The notes below the pieces were generated by a model. That model ran no database searches, was not told the DNA's origin, and worked only from the letters and a program-made list of their open reading frames with translations. This document shows positions 14,997 to 23,712 of a stretch of DNA of 64,000 nt, one piece after another (position 1 is the first letter of the stretch; every line of letters starts with the position of its first letter). The position numbers and the translations under genes are program-made. The DNA is from Larkinella soli (GTDB taxonomy: Bacteria; Bacteroidota; Bacteroidia; Cytophagales; Spirosomataceae). Location of the stretch: positions 682,001-746,000 of the forward strand of contig NZ_QTJY01000001.1 in NCBI RefSeq assembly GCF_003703975.1, in the 5' to 3' direction.

Positions 14997-17233
14997 GACG
15001 GAAGATTGTTAAGGTCGAAAGGCAAGGTACGAATGCGTTTACCGGTCGCGGCAAAAATGGCATTGCAGAGAGCCGGAGCCACCGCAGGCAGACCGGGTTC
15101 GCCCACCCCGCCCGGCGCTTCCTCGTTCTCGATCAGGTGAATCTCGACCGCCGGCATTTCGTCCAGCCGGAGAACCTGATAGTCATGGAAGTTGGTCTGG
15201 TCGGCCTGGCCGTTCGTAAAGGTGATCCCGTTCTTGACGGCGGCCGTCAGACCGTACACGATATTCCCCTCGGTCTGCGCCCGGACATTATCGGGGTTGA
15301 CGTACATCCCGCAGTCCATGACCGAAACCACGCGGTCGATTTTAACCCCGTTGCCTTTTTTGGTCACAAAAATGGCGTGGGCGCACTGGCTTCCGAACGA
15401 ACGCGCAATGGCGACGCCTTTCCCCTGCCCTTCCGCCAGCGGTTTTTCCCAACCCGATTTTTCGCGCAGGACCTTCAGGACCTGGATGAACCGGTCGACC
15501 ACCGGGATTCCCTTCTCCTGCCCTTCCGGTTTAGCGGTGCCTTTGGCCTTTTCCAGCATTTCCAGCCGAAGGGCCAGTGGGTCCTTGCCCCCGGCATGGG
15601 CCAGTTCGTCGAAGAAACATTCGTGTCCGAAGGGGGTATTCGACGCATAGACGGACCGCCACCAGACGATGGGAATGTCGGTTTTTACGTTATTGTATCC
15701 GACGTTGGCGTTCGGGAAACCATACGGACACTCCTTGTCGTTGATGGACTCCCCGACCCACTCGTCGGCCTTGTTGTCAATATTGGCTTTGAACACCTGC
15801 CGCTGGATGGATTCGCCGATGGCCTTGTGTTCGAAGGCCACGATGTTCCCGCCGGCGTCGACCGCCCCCCGCATGGCGCTGAGCATCCCGGGCCGGTAGG
15901 GGCCCTGCGTAATGTCGTCCTCGCGGGTCCAGACCAGCTTGACGGGGGCCTTCACCTGTTTGGAAATGTGAACGGCTTCCAGCACGAAGTCGAGGTAGGC
16001 TTTGCGCCCAAAGGCTCCACCCAGGAAGGGCACGGTTACCTTTACCTGCTCGGGTTTGATGCCCAGGTACTGGGAGACTTCTCCGATGGCGCCGTCCGGC
16101 CCCTGAACGGGCGCCCAGATCTCGCAGGAACCGTCGGGTTTGACGTGGGCCACCGCCACCTCCGGTTCCATGGGGGCATGAGCCAGGAACGGCGTTTCGT
16201 AGAAGCCCTCCAGCTTTTTGGGAGCGGCTTCATAGGCGGCTTTAAAGTCTCCGGCGGTATAGAAGGGAAAGGCGTCCTGTTTGCTCTTTTCCCGCATTTC
16301 CCGGAAATACGTTGAAGTGGTCATCGACTGGTCGTAGCCGGCCTTGTCCCACTGTACCTTCAGCGCCCGGCGGCCCTGCAGGGCGGCCCAGTAACTGGTA
16401 GCCACCACCGCCACGGCTTCGGCCTTCCGGTGCGGCATGGGGCGTTCGGTTTTCACGACGGCCTTCACGCCCGGTATTTTCTTCGTCGCCGAATCGTCGA
16501 TGGAAACCACCTTTCCGTGGATGACGGGGCAGTGCTCGACGCTGGCATACAGCATTCCCGGAACGGTAACGTCCATCCCGAATACCGCCTTCCCAGTCAC
16601 TTTGGAAGGGATATCGGGCCGCTGGAGGGGCTGACCGATCAGCTTGAAATCCTTTTTCGCCTTGAGCTGGACGGTTTTGGGTACCTCCCGTTTCGAGGCA
16701 TCATCCACGAGTTCGCCGTAGGTCAGGCTTTTGCCGGAGGAGTGCTTCACGGTGCCCTTCTCGGCGTGGCATTCACTGACCGGAACGTTCCAGCGGGCCG
16801 CAGCCGACTCGATGAACATCTGGCGCGCGGCCGCACCGACTTCGCGCAGGCGTTTCCAGCCGGTCCGGACCGTGCTGCTGCCCCCGGACAGCTGGCTGCC
16901 GTATTTCCGCAGGCCGTCGGACTGACGGATGGTGATCTGGTCGAGGGTGACTTCGAGTTCTTCGGCGATCATCGTCGGCACGGCCTGCCAGGAACCCTGG
17001 CCCATGTCGGGGCGGTGATTGATAATGGTGATGTTGCCGGCGTTGTCGATCAGAATAAACGGGTTCAGTTCGAAGGCCACAAGGGCGTTCGGGTCAGCGG
17101 CTGCGTTCAGGTTGACGACCTGCGAGGTGCCGTTGGCGCGGGCCGTGAAGCCGAGCAGCAGGCCGGTGCCGGTCAGCCCGGCGGCTTTCAGGAAGGAACG
17201 ACGATCTATGGAGGGAAGTTGAGGCTTCATCAA
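14993..17233 (-). CDS. Molybdopterin-binding subunit of an isoquinoline 1-oxidoreductase/aldehyde-oxidase type enzyme
   Basis: 746 aa. Begins with a twin-arginine signal (SIDRRSFLKAAGLTGTGLLLGF), so it is folded with cofactor in the cytoplasm and exported. The body matches IorB-like, xanthine-dehydrogenase family large subunits: HRPDMGQGSWQAVPTMIAEEL, SGGSSTVRTGWKRLREVG, the substrate/cofactor stretch PFLGGAFGRKAYLDFV, RSVYASNTPFGHECFFDELA, MDCGMYVNPDNVRAQTEG and the terminal GGVGEPGLPAVAPALCNAIF with the glutamate expected to activate water at Mo. It hydroxylates N-heterocycles or oxidises aldehydes; the substrate is unknown. The partner 2Fe-2S subunit is encoded 26 bases upstream. No cytochrome c subunit, often found with this group, is present. 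Confidence 0.9.
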   Translation of the reverse strand: MMKPQLPSIDRRSFLKAAGLTGTGLLLGFTARANGTSQVVNLNAAADPNALVAFELNPFILIDNAGNITIINHRPDMGQGSWQAVPTMIAEELEVTLDQITIRQSDGLRKYGSQLSGGSSTVRTGWKRLREVGAAARQMFIESAAARWNVPVSECHAEKGTVKHSSGKSLTYGELVDDASKREVPKTVQLKAKKDFKLIGQPLQRPDIPSKVTGKAVFGMDVTVPGMLYASVEHCPVIHGKVVSIDDSATKKIPGVKAVVKTERPMPHRKAEAVAVVATSYWAALQGRRALKVQWDKAGYDQSMTTSTYFREMREKSKQDAFPFYTAGDFKAAYEAAPKKLEGFYETPFLAHAPMEPEVAVAHVKPDGSCEIWAPVQGPDGAIGEVSQYLGIKPEQVKVTVPFLGGAFGRKAYLDFVLEAVHISKQVKAPVKLVWTREDDITQGPYRPGMLSAMRGAVDAGGNIVAFEHKAIGESIQRQVFKANIDNKADEWVGESINDKECPYGFPNANVGYNNVKTDIPIVWWRSVYASNTPFGHECFFDELAHAGGKDPLALRLEMLEKAKGTAKPEGQEKGIPVVDRFIQVLKVLREKSGWEKPLAEGQGKGVAIARSFGSQCAHAIFVTKKGNGVKIDRVVSVMDCGMYVNPDNVRAQTEGNIVYGLTAAVKNGITFTNGQADQTNFHDYQVLRLDEMPAVEIHLIENEEAPGGVGEPGLPAVAPALCNAIFAATGKRIRTLPFDLNNLPS

Positions 17234-17259
17234 TTACAGGAAATTTTGAACCGAAAGAC

Positions 17260-17748
17260 TTATTTGCCGGAAGCCGAAGCGGTTTCCTTGGAGAGTTTGG
17301 CCGCGGTGTGGATGGCCTTGCGGATGCGGCCGTAAGTGCCGCAGCGGCAGATGTTTCCACGCATGGCCGCGTCGATGTCCGCATCGGTCGGGCTGGGCTT
17401 GTCTTTCAGCAGAGCGACGGCCGACATGATCTGGCCCGACTGGCAGTAACCGCACTGGGGCACCTGCTCCTCGATCCAGGCCTGCTGCACCGGGTGCAGA
17501 TTTTTCTCGGTGCCGATTCCTTCGATGGTGGTGATTTTCTTTCCGGCTGCGGCCGAAACCGGGGTGGAACACGAACGGATGGGGGTCCCGTTCAGGTGGA
17601 CGGTGCAGGCCCCGCACTGGGCGATGCCGCATCCGAATTTCGTACCTTTCAAACCTACCACGTCCCGGATCGCCCATAACAGAGGCATCTGGGGGTCTGC
17701 GTCGATGGTTTGTTTTTTGCCGTTGATGGTCAGTGAGAGGGAAGCCAT
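17260..17748 (-). CDS. (2Fe-2S)-binding small subunit of the molybdo-oxidoreductase
   Basis: 162 aa from the ATG at 17748 ([13 protein letters not shown]); a second in-frame ATG three codons upstream at 17757 is possible. Plant-type ferredoxin cluster: [20 protein letters not shown] plus RSCSTPV. Second, helical 2Fe-2S cluster: [17 protein letters not shown] and [17 protein letters not shown]. All eight cluster cysteines are present. Passes electrons from the Mo site of the large subunit to an unidentified periplasmic or membrane acceptor. It has no signal of its own and is presumably exported with the Tat-tagged large subunit. Confidence 0.93.
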   Translation of the reverse strand: MASLSLTINGKKQTIDADPQMPLLWAIRDVVGLKGTKFGCGIAQCGACTVHLNGTPIRSCSTPVSAAAGKKITTIEGIGTEKNLHPVQQAWIEEQVPQCGYCQSGQIMSAVALLKDKPSPTDADIDAAMRGNICRCGTYGRIRKAIHTAAKLSKETASASGK

Positions 17749-17918
17749 AGGTATCATCGGTTTGGAAAGCGAACAATATGCTGAAAATGGAGGATTCCGG
17801 CAAGCGCTTTTATTTGAAGATGGCCTTTATTCGACAAACGGTAGGATTTACGGGATAAAATACCGGGTCGGGGAACACATTCCCCCCGGCCTTAGTTAGG
17901 CCTTTCAAACGACTTCTC

Positions 17919-18230
17919 ATGAAAACCGCCAGTGAAACTTCCGTGACCATCAATTCCGAAGAAAGCCGTTTTGAGCTGAAAATCGACGGAAAAACCGCCT
18001 TCATGGTGTTCGTCCCCCGGGCAGAAAATGTTCTGCTGCTGACCCATACGGAAGTGCCGCCGAGTCTGGAGGGGCAGGGGGTCGGTACGCAGCTGGTGAA
18101 AGGCGTTTTCAATTACCTGGAGGAGAACAATCTCAAGATGGTTCCGCTCTGCCCCTTTGTAGCCGTCTATCTGAAACGGCATCCCGAATACAACCGGCTC
18201 GTGGCACCCGGTTATCAGGCCCGTCCGTAA
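17919..18230 (+). CDS. Small GNAT-like N-acetyltransferase (NATD1/YjdJ type)
   Basis: 103 aa. Compact Gcn5-related fold with the acetyl-CoA loop in PPSLEGQGVGTQLVKGVFNYLEE and the family's closing signature VPLCPFVAVYLKRHPEY, both diagnostic of the YjdJ/NATD1 group. Members are single-domain, ~95-110 aa, with poorly defined substrates. In the 170-base upstream gap a GC-rich hairpin (17863-17889) and a GGCCT/AGGCC stem (17888-17902) are visible; no clear promoter match. Confidence 0.85.
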   Translation: MKTASETSVTINSEESRFELKIDGKTAFMVFVPRAENVLLLTHTEVPPSLEGQGVGTQLVKGVFNYLEENNLKMVPLCPFVAVYLKRHPEYNRLVAPGYQARP

Positions 18231-18301
18231 GGGCCGGAGCAACCTGACCGACGCCGGTTTGTCGAAAAAATTCGGGCCGATGCGTCCGGTCCGGTTCCTG
18301 A

Positions 18302-18329
18302 TTTGTTTAGGTTTACGGCCGTACGTTTT
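18302..18329 (+). promoter_or_regulatory. Possible promoter of the NYN-domain gene
   Basis: TTTG (18302-18305) and TACGTTTT (18322-18329; one mismatch to TAnnTTTG) are spaced by 16 bases, 12 bases before the ATG at 18341. Confidence 0.3.
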
Positions 18330-18340
18330 TCGTCACCTCC

Positions 18341-19111
18341 ATGGATCGAATCAAAGACCTGCGGCTGGCCGTCCTGATCGACGCCGAAAATGTTCCCTAT
18401 GCCAACATCAAGGAGATGCTGGAAGAAATTGCCAAGTACGGAACGCCGACCTTCAAACGAATCTATTCGGACTGGACCAGCCAGAAGGTTTCCGGCTGGA
18501 AATCCGTCCTGCTGGAACACGCCATCACGCCCATTCAGCAATACAGTTATACCTCCGGGAAAAATGCCAGCGATTCGGCCATGATCATCGATGCGATGGA
18601 CATTCTGTATACCGGCCGGGTCGACGGCTTCTGCATCGTTTCGAGCGACAGCGACTTCACCCGACTGGCGACCCGGCTGCGGGAAGCCGGCATGAAGGTA
18701 TTCGGGATCGGCGAAAAAAAGACGCCCACGGCATTTATTTCCGCCTGCGACAAATTCATTTACCTCGAAATCCTGAAGGCGGCCGAAGAGCCCGCCAAGT
18801 CGGACGTAACCTCCCCCAAAACTGAACCCGCTCCCAAGGCCCCGGCCTCAAAGTCCACCATCGGGAAAGTGGACCGGGCCCTGACCCGCCTGCTCATCGA
18901 CAGCATCAACGACCTGGCCGACGAAGACGGCTGGACCTTTCTGGGCGAACTCGGCAACCTGCTGCTGAAGAAACAGCCCGATTTCGATCCCAGAAATTAC
19001 GGGTTTAAAAAGCTGCTTCCGCTGATCAAGAGCATGGCCCGGTTTGAAATCGATGAGCGGAGTTCGGGAAAAGGCAACAACCTGCACGTCTACGTCCGGA
19101 ACAAAAACTGA
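18341..19111 (+). CDS. NYN-domain RNase-like protein with C-terminal OST-HTH/LOTUS domain
   Basis: 256 aa. Residues ~8-145 form a PIN-like NYN (LabA/DUF88) domain with acidic active-site positions visible in AVLIDAENVPY, SDSAMIIDAMDILYTG and IVSSDSDFTRLATRLRE. A Pro/Lys/Ser-rich linker (~150-178) leads to an OST-HTH (LOTUS) RNA-binding domain at ~185-256 (LLIDSINDLADEDGWTFLGELGN...KSMARFEIDE). The pairing is that of bacterial NYN/OST-HTH proteins thought to bind and possibly cleave structured RNA. The biological target is unknown. The gene ends ten bases before the convergent sterol-desaturase gene. Confidence 0.9.
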   Translation: MDRIKDLRLAVLIDAENVPYANIKEMLEEIAKYGTPTFKRIYSDWTSQKVSGWKSVLLEHAITPIQQYSYTSGKNASDSAMIIDAMDILYTGRVDGFCIVSSDSDFTRLATRLREAGMKVFGIGEKKTPTAFISACDKFIYLEILKAAEEPAKSDVTSPKTEPAPKAPASKSTIGKVDRALTRLLIDSINDLADEDGWTFLGELGNLLLKKQPDFDPRNYGFKKLLPLIKSMARFEIDERSSGKGNNLHVYVRNKN

Positions 19112-19121
19112 TACCCGATTT

Positions 19122-19997
19122 TCAGGCAATCGGCGTTTTTTCTTCCTCGCGGAGATCCCGGGTGGTTTTCCGGGTTCCGTCGTGACTCCAGCCCGGCGGC
19201 CCGAACACGTACATAATGCCGTTTCGGAGGCTGCCGGCCTTCCAGGCATCCCGCCAGAGATCGGCCCATTCGTGGAAGGCGATCCGGACGGGATTGTAGG
19301 TTTCGATATTTTTGGTCAGGCCGTATTCGGGCCGCTCCTCCTCGGCCTGGAACGTTCCGAACAGACGGTCCCAGATGATCAGGATACCGGCATGATTCTT
19401 ATCCAGGTATTGCAGATTGGAGGCATGGTGAACCCGGTGGTGGGAAGGCGTATTGAACACCGCTTCGATGAAGGCCGGGAAGCGCCGGATGTGCTCGGTA
19501 TGAATCCAGAACTGATACAGCAGGCTGATCGACTGCATGGTCAGGACCGCCACCGGGTGGAAACCCACCAGCGGCATCCAGGCCCAGAACAGGAAAGCCC
19601 CGCTGATCGTACCGGTCCAGGTCTGCCGGAGGGCCGTACCCAGATTATACTTCCGGGAGGAGTGGTGAACCACGTGGGACGCCCAGAAATACCGGCTGCC
19701 GTGGCTGATGCGGTGAAACCAGTAATAACTGAAGTCGTCGGCGAAAAAGAGCAGAACCCAGCCCCACCACGCCGTCGGGTCGACGGTAAACAGCCGGTAT
19801 TCATAGATCAGGTCGTAGACCCAGAGCATCAGCCCCTTCCCGACCAGCCCGATCAGCGCGTTGCCGATGCCCATCGCGAGGCTGCTGAACGTGTCCCGTT
19901 TTTCGTAATAGTCCTTCTGCTGAACGGCCGTAACGATCACCTCCGCCAGAACCAGGATGACGAATGCGGGAATGGCGTAATGGATCAGGTCGGGCAT
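19122..19997 (-). CDS. Sterol desaturase/fatty acid hydroxylase family protein
   Basis: 291 aa, membrane di-iron oxygenase. The four histidine clusters are present in order: HRISHGSRYFWASHVVHHSS, HTEH, and HHRVHHASN, followed by the conserved HAGILIIWDRLFGTF. Several hydrophobic helices (IPAFVILVLAEVIVTAV, ALIGLVGKGLMLWVYDLIY, WVLLFFADDFSYYWF) surround them. It should hydroxylate or desaturate a lipid (fatty acid, sterol-like or carotenoid); substrate unknown. Confidence 0.9.
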   Translation of the reverse strand: MPDLIHYAIPAFVILVLAEVIVTAVQQKDYYEKRDTFSSLAMGIGNALIGLVGKGLMLWVYDLIYEYRLFTVDPTAWWGWVLLFFADDFSYYWFHRISHGSRYFWASHVVHHSSRKYNLGTALRQTWTGTISGAFLFWAWMPLVGFHPVAVLTMQSISLLYQFWIHTEHIRRFPAFIEAVFNTPSHHRVHHASNLQYLDKNHAGILIIWDRLFGTFQAEEERPEYGLTKNIETYNPVRIAFHEWADLWRDAWKAGSLRNGIMYVFGPPGWSHDGTRKTTRDLREEEKTPIA

Positions 19998-20037
19998 TGC
20001 AGGTGAAAATTTTCAAAAAACACTAAAAAGTAGGATG

Positions 20038-20096
20038 TTTTTCATAACAAAACTATGAAAAAACCGGGTATACCACACGACGTGCAACCGGTTTTT
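20038..20096 (+). other. Two overlapping, mutually exclusive hairpins upstream of threonine aldolase
   Basis: This lies in the 245-base divergent spacer before the aldolase gene. Hairpin 1: TTTTTCATA (20038-20046) with TATGAAAAA (20054-20062). Hairpin 2: AAAAACCGG (20059-20067) with CCGGTTTTT (20088-20096), terminator-like with a T-run. They share 20059-20062, so only one can form at a time. It could be a terminator of an upstream short RNA or an attenuator. A possible promoter of the aldolase gene lies after it (TTTG 20196-20199, GATCTTTG 20216-20223), which argues against attenuation of that gene. The rest of the spacer shows nothing clear. Confidence 0.4.
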
Positions 20097-20242
20097 CCCT
20101 CCAAAAGCGGACCGCCGTCCGGACGGAAAGAATCAGGAGAAACGTCTACGGCAGAAAATCCGGAATATCTACACGCAATCCGGCCATCCGGATTTTTTGG
20201 TAGGTGTTCCGTAACGATCTTTGTATAAATTTTGAAGCTGGA

Positions 20243-21271
20243 ATGAAGATCGATTTAAGAAGTGATACGGTAACCCGGCCCGTTCCGGGAATGCTGGAAG
20301 CCATGTTTCAGGCGGAGGTGGGCGACGACGTGCTGGGCGACGACCCGACCGTGCAGGCGCTGGAAACCAAAGCCGCCCGCCTGTTCGGGATGGAAGCGGC
20401 CCTGTTCTGTACGTCCGGGACGATGACCAACCAGATTGCCGTCCGGGTCCACTGCCGACCGGGCGACGATGTGATCTGCGACCAGCTATCCCACGTGTAT
20501 CTGTATGAAGGCGGGGGCATTGCGGTCAACGCGCTGGCCTCGGTGAGTCTGGCGCAGGGCGTGCGGGGCAAGCTGACGCCCGACCTCGTGCGTGAACTGA
20601 TTCAGCCCGACGACATTCACAAACCCCAAAGCCGGCTGGTCTGCCTCGAAAATACCGTCAACAAAGGGGGAGGCTGTTATTATACCGTGCCGGAAATCAA
20701 CGCCGTCCGGAAAGTATGCGACCAGCACGGGCTGCGGCTGCACCTCGACGGGGCCCGCCTGTTCAACGCTCTGATCGAAACCGGCGAAAGCCCGGAAGCC
20801 TACGGGCAGCTGTTCGACTCGATCAGCCTCTGCCTTTCCAAAGGGCTGGGCTGCCCGGTCGGATCGCTGCTGATCGGCAGCGCGGAGTTCATTCACCAGG
20901 CCCGCCGGTTCCGGAAGCTCATGGGCGGGGGCTGGCGGCAGGCCGGTTACCTGGCCGCTGCGGGCATCTACGCCCTCGATCACCACATCAACCGCCTGAA
21001 GCTCGACCACGCCCGCGCCCGCAAGATCGGTCAACTGCTGGAGGAGCTGCCGGAGGTAGCGGAGATTTACCCGATCGATACCAACATCGTCATTTTCAGG
21101 CTTGAGCCGAACATCTTGGCCGCTGATTACGTTGAAGAATTAGCCGCCAACGGCATACTCGCCGTTCCTTTCGGAAAACATCTCGTCCGTTTCGTCACTC
21201 ATCTCGATTTTACGGATGAGCACCTGGAGCGGCTGAGCGAATTGTTGTCCGAGCGGGTTCAAAGGAATTGA
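20243..21271 (+). CDS. ltaE: Low-specificity L-threonine aldolase
   Basis: 342 aa fold-type I PLP enzyme that splits L-threonine/allo-threonine to glycine and acetaldehyde. Family signatures: N-terminal MKIDLRSDTVTRPVPGM, DDVLGDDPTV, the PLP-stacking region FCTSGTMTNQIAV, LHLDGARLFNA (Asp contacting the pyridine N) and the Schiff-base lysine in SLCLSKGLGCPVGSLL. The reading frame extends 13 codons upstream to 20204, but MKIDLRSDT is the normal N-terminus, so 20243 is used. The following GNAT-nitrilase gene begins 11 bases downstream and is probably co-transcribed. Confidence 0.95.
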   Translation: MKIDLRSDTVTRPVPGMLEAMFQAEVGDDVLGDDPTVQALETKAARLFGMEAALFCTSGTMTNQIAVRVHCRPGDDVICDQLSHVYLYEGGGIAVNALASVSLAQGVRGKLTPDLVRELIQPDDIHKPQSRLVCLENTVNKGGGCYYTVPEINAVRKVCDQHGLRLHLDGARLFNALIETGESPEAYGQLFDSISLCLSKGLGCPVGSLLIGSAEFIHQARRFRKLMGGGWRQAGYLAAAGIYALDHHINRLKLDHARARKIGQLLEELPEVAEIYPIDTNIVIFRLEPNILAADYVEELAANGILAVPFGKHLVRFVTHLDFTDEHLERLSELLSERVQRN

Positions 21272-21282
21272 GATTCAGTATT

Positions 21283-22878
21283 ATGCATATTCAGACCAGA
21301 ACATTACAACGATCGGATTACGGCGACCTGCGGGAAGCCATGATCGAAGTGTACAGTGCCATCGGAGGGGATTACTGGGAAAAAAACCTGATCGACAAAC
21401 TGCTCCGGATTTTCCCGGAAGGGCAGTTCTGCGTGGAGGTCGACGGCAAGGTCGTCGCCTGCGCTCTGGCGATCCGGGTGAAGTACAGTGATTTCGGCGA
21501 CAATCATACCTACCGGGAGATTACCGGGAATTACACCTTCAGCACCCACAACCCCAAGGGCGACTGGCTCTACGGAATCGAGGTGTTCGTGCACCCGGAA
21601 TACCGCGACCTTCGCCTGGGCCGCCGGCTGTACGATGCCCGCAAGGAACTCTGCGAGGCCCTGAACCTGAAGGGGATCATGGCCGGCGGACGGATTCCGA
21701 ACTACGGAAAATATGCGGGAGAATTATCGCCCCGCGACTACATCGCCAAAGTGAAGCAGAAGGAGATCTACGACCCGACGCTGACCTTTCAGCTTTCGAA
21801 CGACTTCCACGTCAAGAAAATCCTGCGCGGCTACCTGCCCGGCGACAGCGAATCGCTGGAGTTTGCGAGCCTGCTGGAGTGGAACAACATCTATTACGCC
21901 GACGAAAAGGACAAAAAACCGCATACGGATGCCATTATTCGGCTCGGGGTGGTTCAGTGGCAGATGCGGCCGTTCCGCAACCTGCAGGCCCTGCTCGACC
22001 AGGTGGAGTTTTTCGTGGACGCCGTCAGCGATTACAAGGCCGACTTTCTCGTGCTGCCGGAATTTTTCAACACGCCCCTGATGGCCGAGTATAACGAACT
22101 TCCCGAGCCGCTCGCGATCCGGAAGCTGGCCGATCATACGGCCGAGGTTCGGCAGCGACTGTCCCAGTTTGCCATTTCCTATAACGTCAACATCGTCGGG
22201 GGCAGCATGCCGCTGGTGGAGGAAGGCAAGCTGTATAATGTGGCTTATCTGTACCGCCGGGACGGTTCGTTTGAAGAATACCGGAAAATTCATATCACGC
22301 CCAACGAGGTGAAACACTACGGGATGGTGGGCGGCAACGAAATCCGGGTGCTGGATACCGACTGCGGCAAAATCGGAATCCTGATCTGTTACGACGTCGA
22401 GTTTCCCGAGTTGAGCCGGATTCTGGCAAGCCAGGGCATGCAGATTCTGTTCGTGCCGTTCCTGACCGATACCCAGAACGGCTATACCCGCGTGCGGAGC
22501 TGCGCGCAGGCCCGGGCCATCGAGAACGAGTGTTACGTGGTGATTTCGGGCTGTGTGGGCAACCTGCCCAAAGTGCATAACATGGACATCAATTACGCGC
22601 AGTCGGCGGTGTTTACCCCCTCGGACTTCCAGTTTCCGACCAACGGCATCAAGGCGGAGGCTACGCCCAACACCGAGATGGTACTGATTGCCGACGTGGA
22701 CCTGTCCCAACTGAAGGAACTTCACGAATTCGGCTCGGTGCAGGTGATGAAAGACCGGCGGACGGACCTCTACGACGTGACCGTAAAACGGTCGGCGCGG
22801 ACCCGGCCGGAAAAGAAGAAAGATCAGTCGAGCGCCGAGGAAATGAAGGTGAAGCCTTCCATCCTGATCGTCGAATAA
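21283..22878 (+). CDS. Fused GNAT acetyltransferase/carbon-nitrogen hydrolase
   Basis: 531 aa with two domains. Residues ~1-200: GNAT fold (QTRTLQRSDYGDLREAM, and the acetyl-CoA loop EVFVHPEYRDLRLGRRLY). Residues ~225-500: nitrilase-superfamily amidase with the complete Glu-Lys-Cys triad: PEFFNTPL (Glu), YRKIHITPNE (Lys), GILICYDVEFPE (Cys). A widely conserved fusion annotated as bifunctional in many phyla, but its reaction is unproven. A basic, Lys-rich tail (RPEKKKDQSS) closes the protein. TTG at 21268 overlaps the aldolase stop; the ATG at 21283 is the better start. Strong terminator follows. Confidence 0.92.
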   Translation: MHIQTRTLQRSDYGDLREAMIEVYSAIGGDYWEKNLIDKLLRIFPEGQFCVEVDGKVVACALAIRVKYSDFGDNHTYREITGNYTFSTHNPKGDWLYGIEVFVHPEYRDLRLGRRLYDARKELCEALNLKGIMAGGRIPNYGKYAGELSPRDYIAKVKQKEIYDPTLTFQLSNDFHVKKILRGYLPGDSESLEFASLLEWNNIYYADEKDKKPHTDAIIRLGVVQWQMRPFRNLQALLDQVEFFVDAVSDYKADFLVLPEFFNTPLMAEYNELPEPLAIRKLADHTAEVRQRLSQFAISYNVNIVGGSMPLVEEGKLYNVAYLYRRDGSFEEYRKIHITPNEVKHYGMVGGNEIRVLDTDCGKIGILICYDVEFPELSRILASQGMQILFVPFLTDTQNGYTRVRSCAQARAIENECYVVISGCVGNLPKVHNMDINYAQSAVFTPSDFQFPTNGIKAEATPNTEMVLIADVDLSQLKELHEFGSVQVMKDRRTDLYDVTVKRSARTRPEKKKDQSSAEEMKVKPSILIVE

Positions 22879-22886
22879 AAGGCTTT

Positions 22887-22921
22887 AAACGCCCGGCAAG
22901 AAGCTTGCCGGGCGTTTTTTT
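22887..22921 (+). terminator. Rho-independent terminator of the ltaE operon
   Basis: Perfect fourteen-base stem AAACGCCCGGCAAG (22887-22900) and its complement (22904-22917), three-base loop, T-run to 22921. Confidence 0.93.
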
Positions 22922-23018
22922 ATGGCCGTTCTGAGTCGGACCGGCCGCTTTTACGAAACCGTCCCGGGCTTTTCGAGGCTTTCCGTCTGATTCGAATACA
23001 TTGCAACGATCCTTTTTC

Positions 23019-23687
23019 ATGATGTACTGGCTGCACCGCCTGAGTAAACTCGACGCGCACCACCGCCTGATGGCCGCATCGGGGACCGCCCTGCTAACCG
23101 GTGTTTTGACGCAGTCGCAAGACAGGCTGACGACCCGAATCATCCTTATCTGGCTGGTCTTCGGTCTGACGTTGCTCCTGCTGAGCTGGGTCACCATCCT
23201 GCTCGCGCACCCGCGTAAGGTCGCGCAGTTTTACCGGCTTCAGGACGCCAGCCGAACGGCCCTGTTTGTTCTGGTGGTAGTGGCTGCCCTGGCGAGCCTG
23301 TTCGCCGTAATCGGGATGCTGGAAACCACCCAGGGCATGGACCGGGCGGAGGTCGACCGGCACATCTACCTGTCGGTTTGCTCGGTGCTGACCTCCTGGG
23401 CGCTGGTGCATACCATCTTCACGCTCCGGTATGCCCACCTCTGGAATGAAAAAGCCCCCAACCTGCCGGGTGGGGGACTGAATTTTCCAAACGACGACAA
23501 TCCGGACTTTCTGGATTTCGCCTATTTCTCCTTCGTAATCGGCATGACCAGTCAGGTTTCGGACGTGGGTATCTCCTCGAAAACCATCCGTCGGCACGCC
23601 CTGTTTCACGGCCTCATCTCCTTCCTGTTCAACGCGGTCATCGTCGGGCTGACGATCAACCTGCTGTCCGGGCTGCTGAAACCGTAA
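23019..23687 (+). CDS. DUF1345 family integral membrane protein
   Basis: 222 aa with five or so transmembrane helices: ILIWLVFGLTLLLLSWVTILL, TALFVLVVVAALASLFAVIGM, LSVCSVLTSWALVHTIFTLRY, LDFAYFSFVIGMTSQVSDVG and FLFNAVIVGLTINLLSGLL. The motifs VHTIFTLRYAHLW and DFAYFSFVIGMTSQVSDV are characteristic of DUF1345; no function is known. A TTG at 23001 extends the frame, but tandem ATGs at 23019/23022 (MMYWLHRLSK) are better starts. Ends 25 bases from the convergent leuS. Confidence 0.87.
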   Translation: MMYWLHRLSKLDAHHRLMAASGTALLTGVLTQSQDRLTTRIILIWLVFGLTLLLLSWVTILLAHPRKVAQFYRLQDASRTALFVLVVVAALASLFAVIGMLETTQGMDRAEVDRHIYLSVCSVLTSWALVHTIFTLRYAHLWNEKAPNLPGGGLNFPNDDNPDFLDFAYFSFVIGMTSQVSDVGISSKTIRRHALFHGLISFLFNAVIVGLTINLLSGLLKP

Positions 23688-23712
23688 GCAGGTGCCGACG
23701 ACGCTTGTCGCC

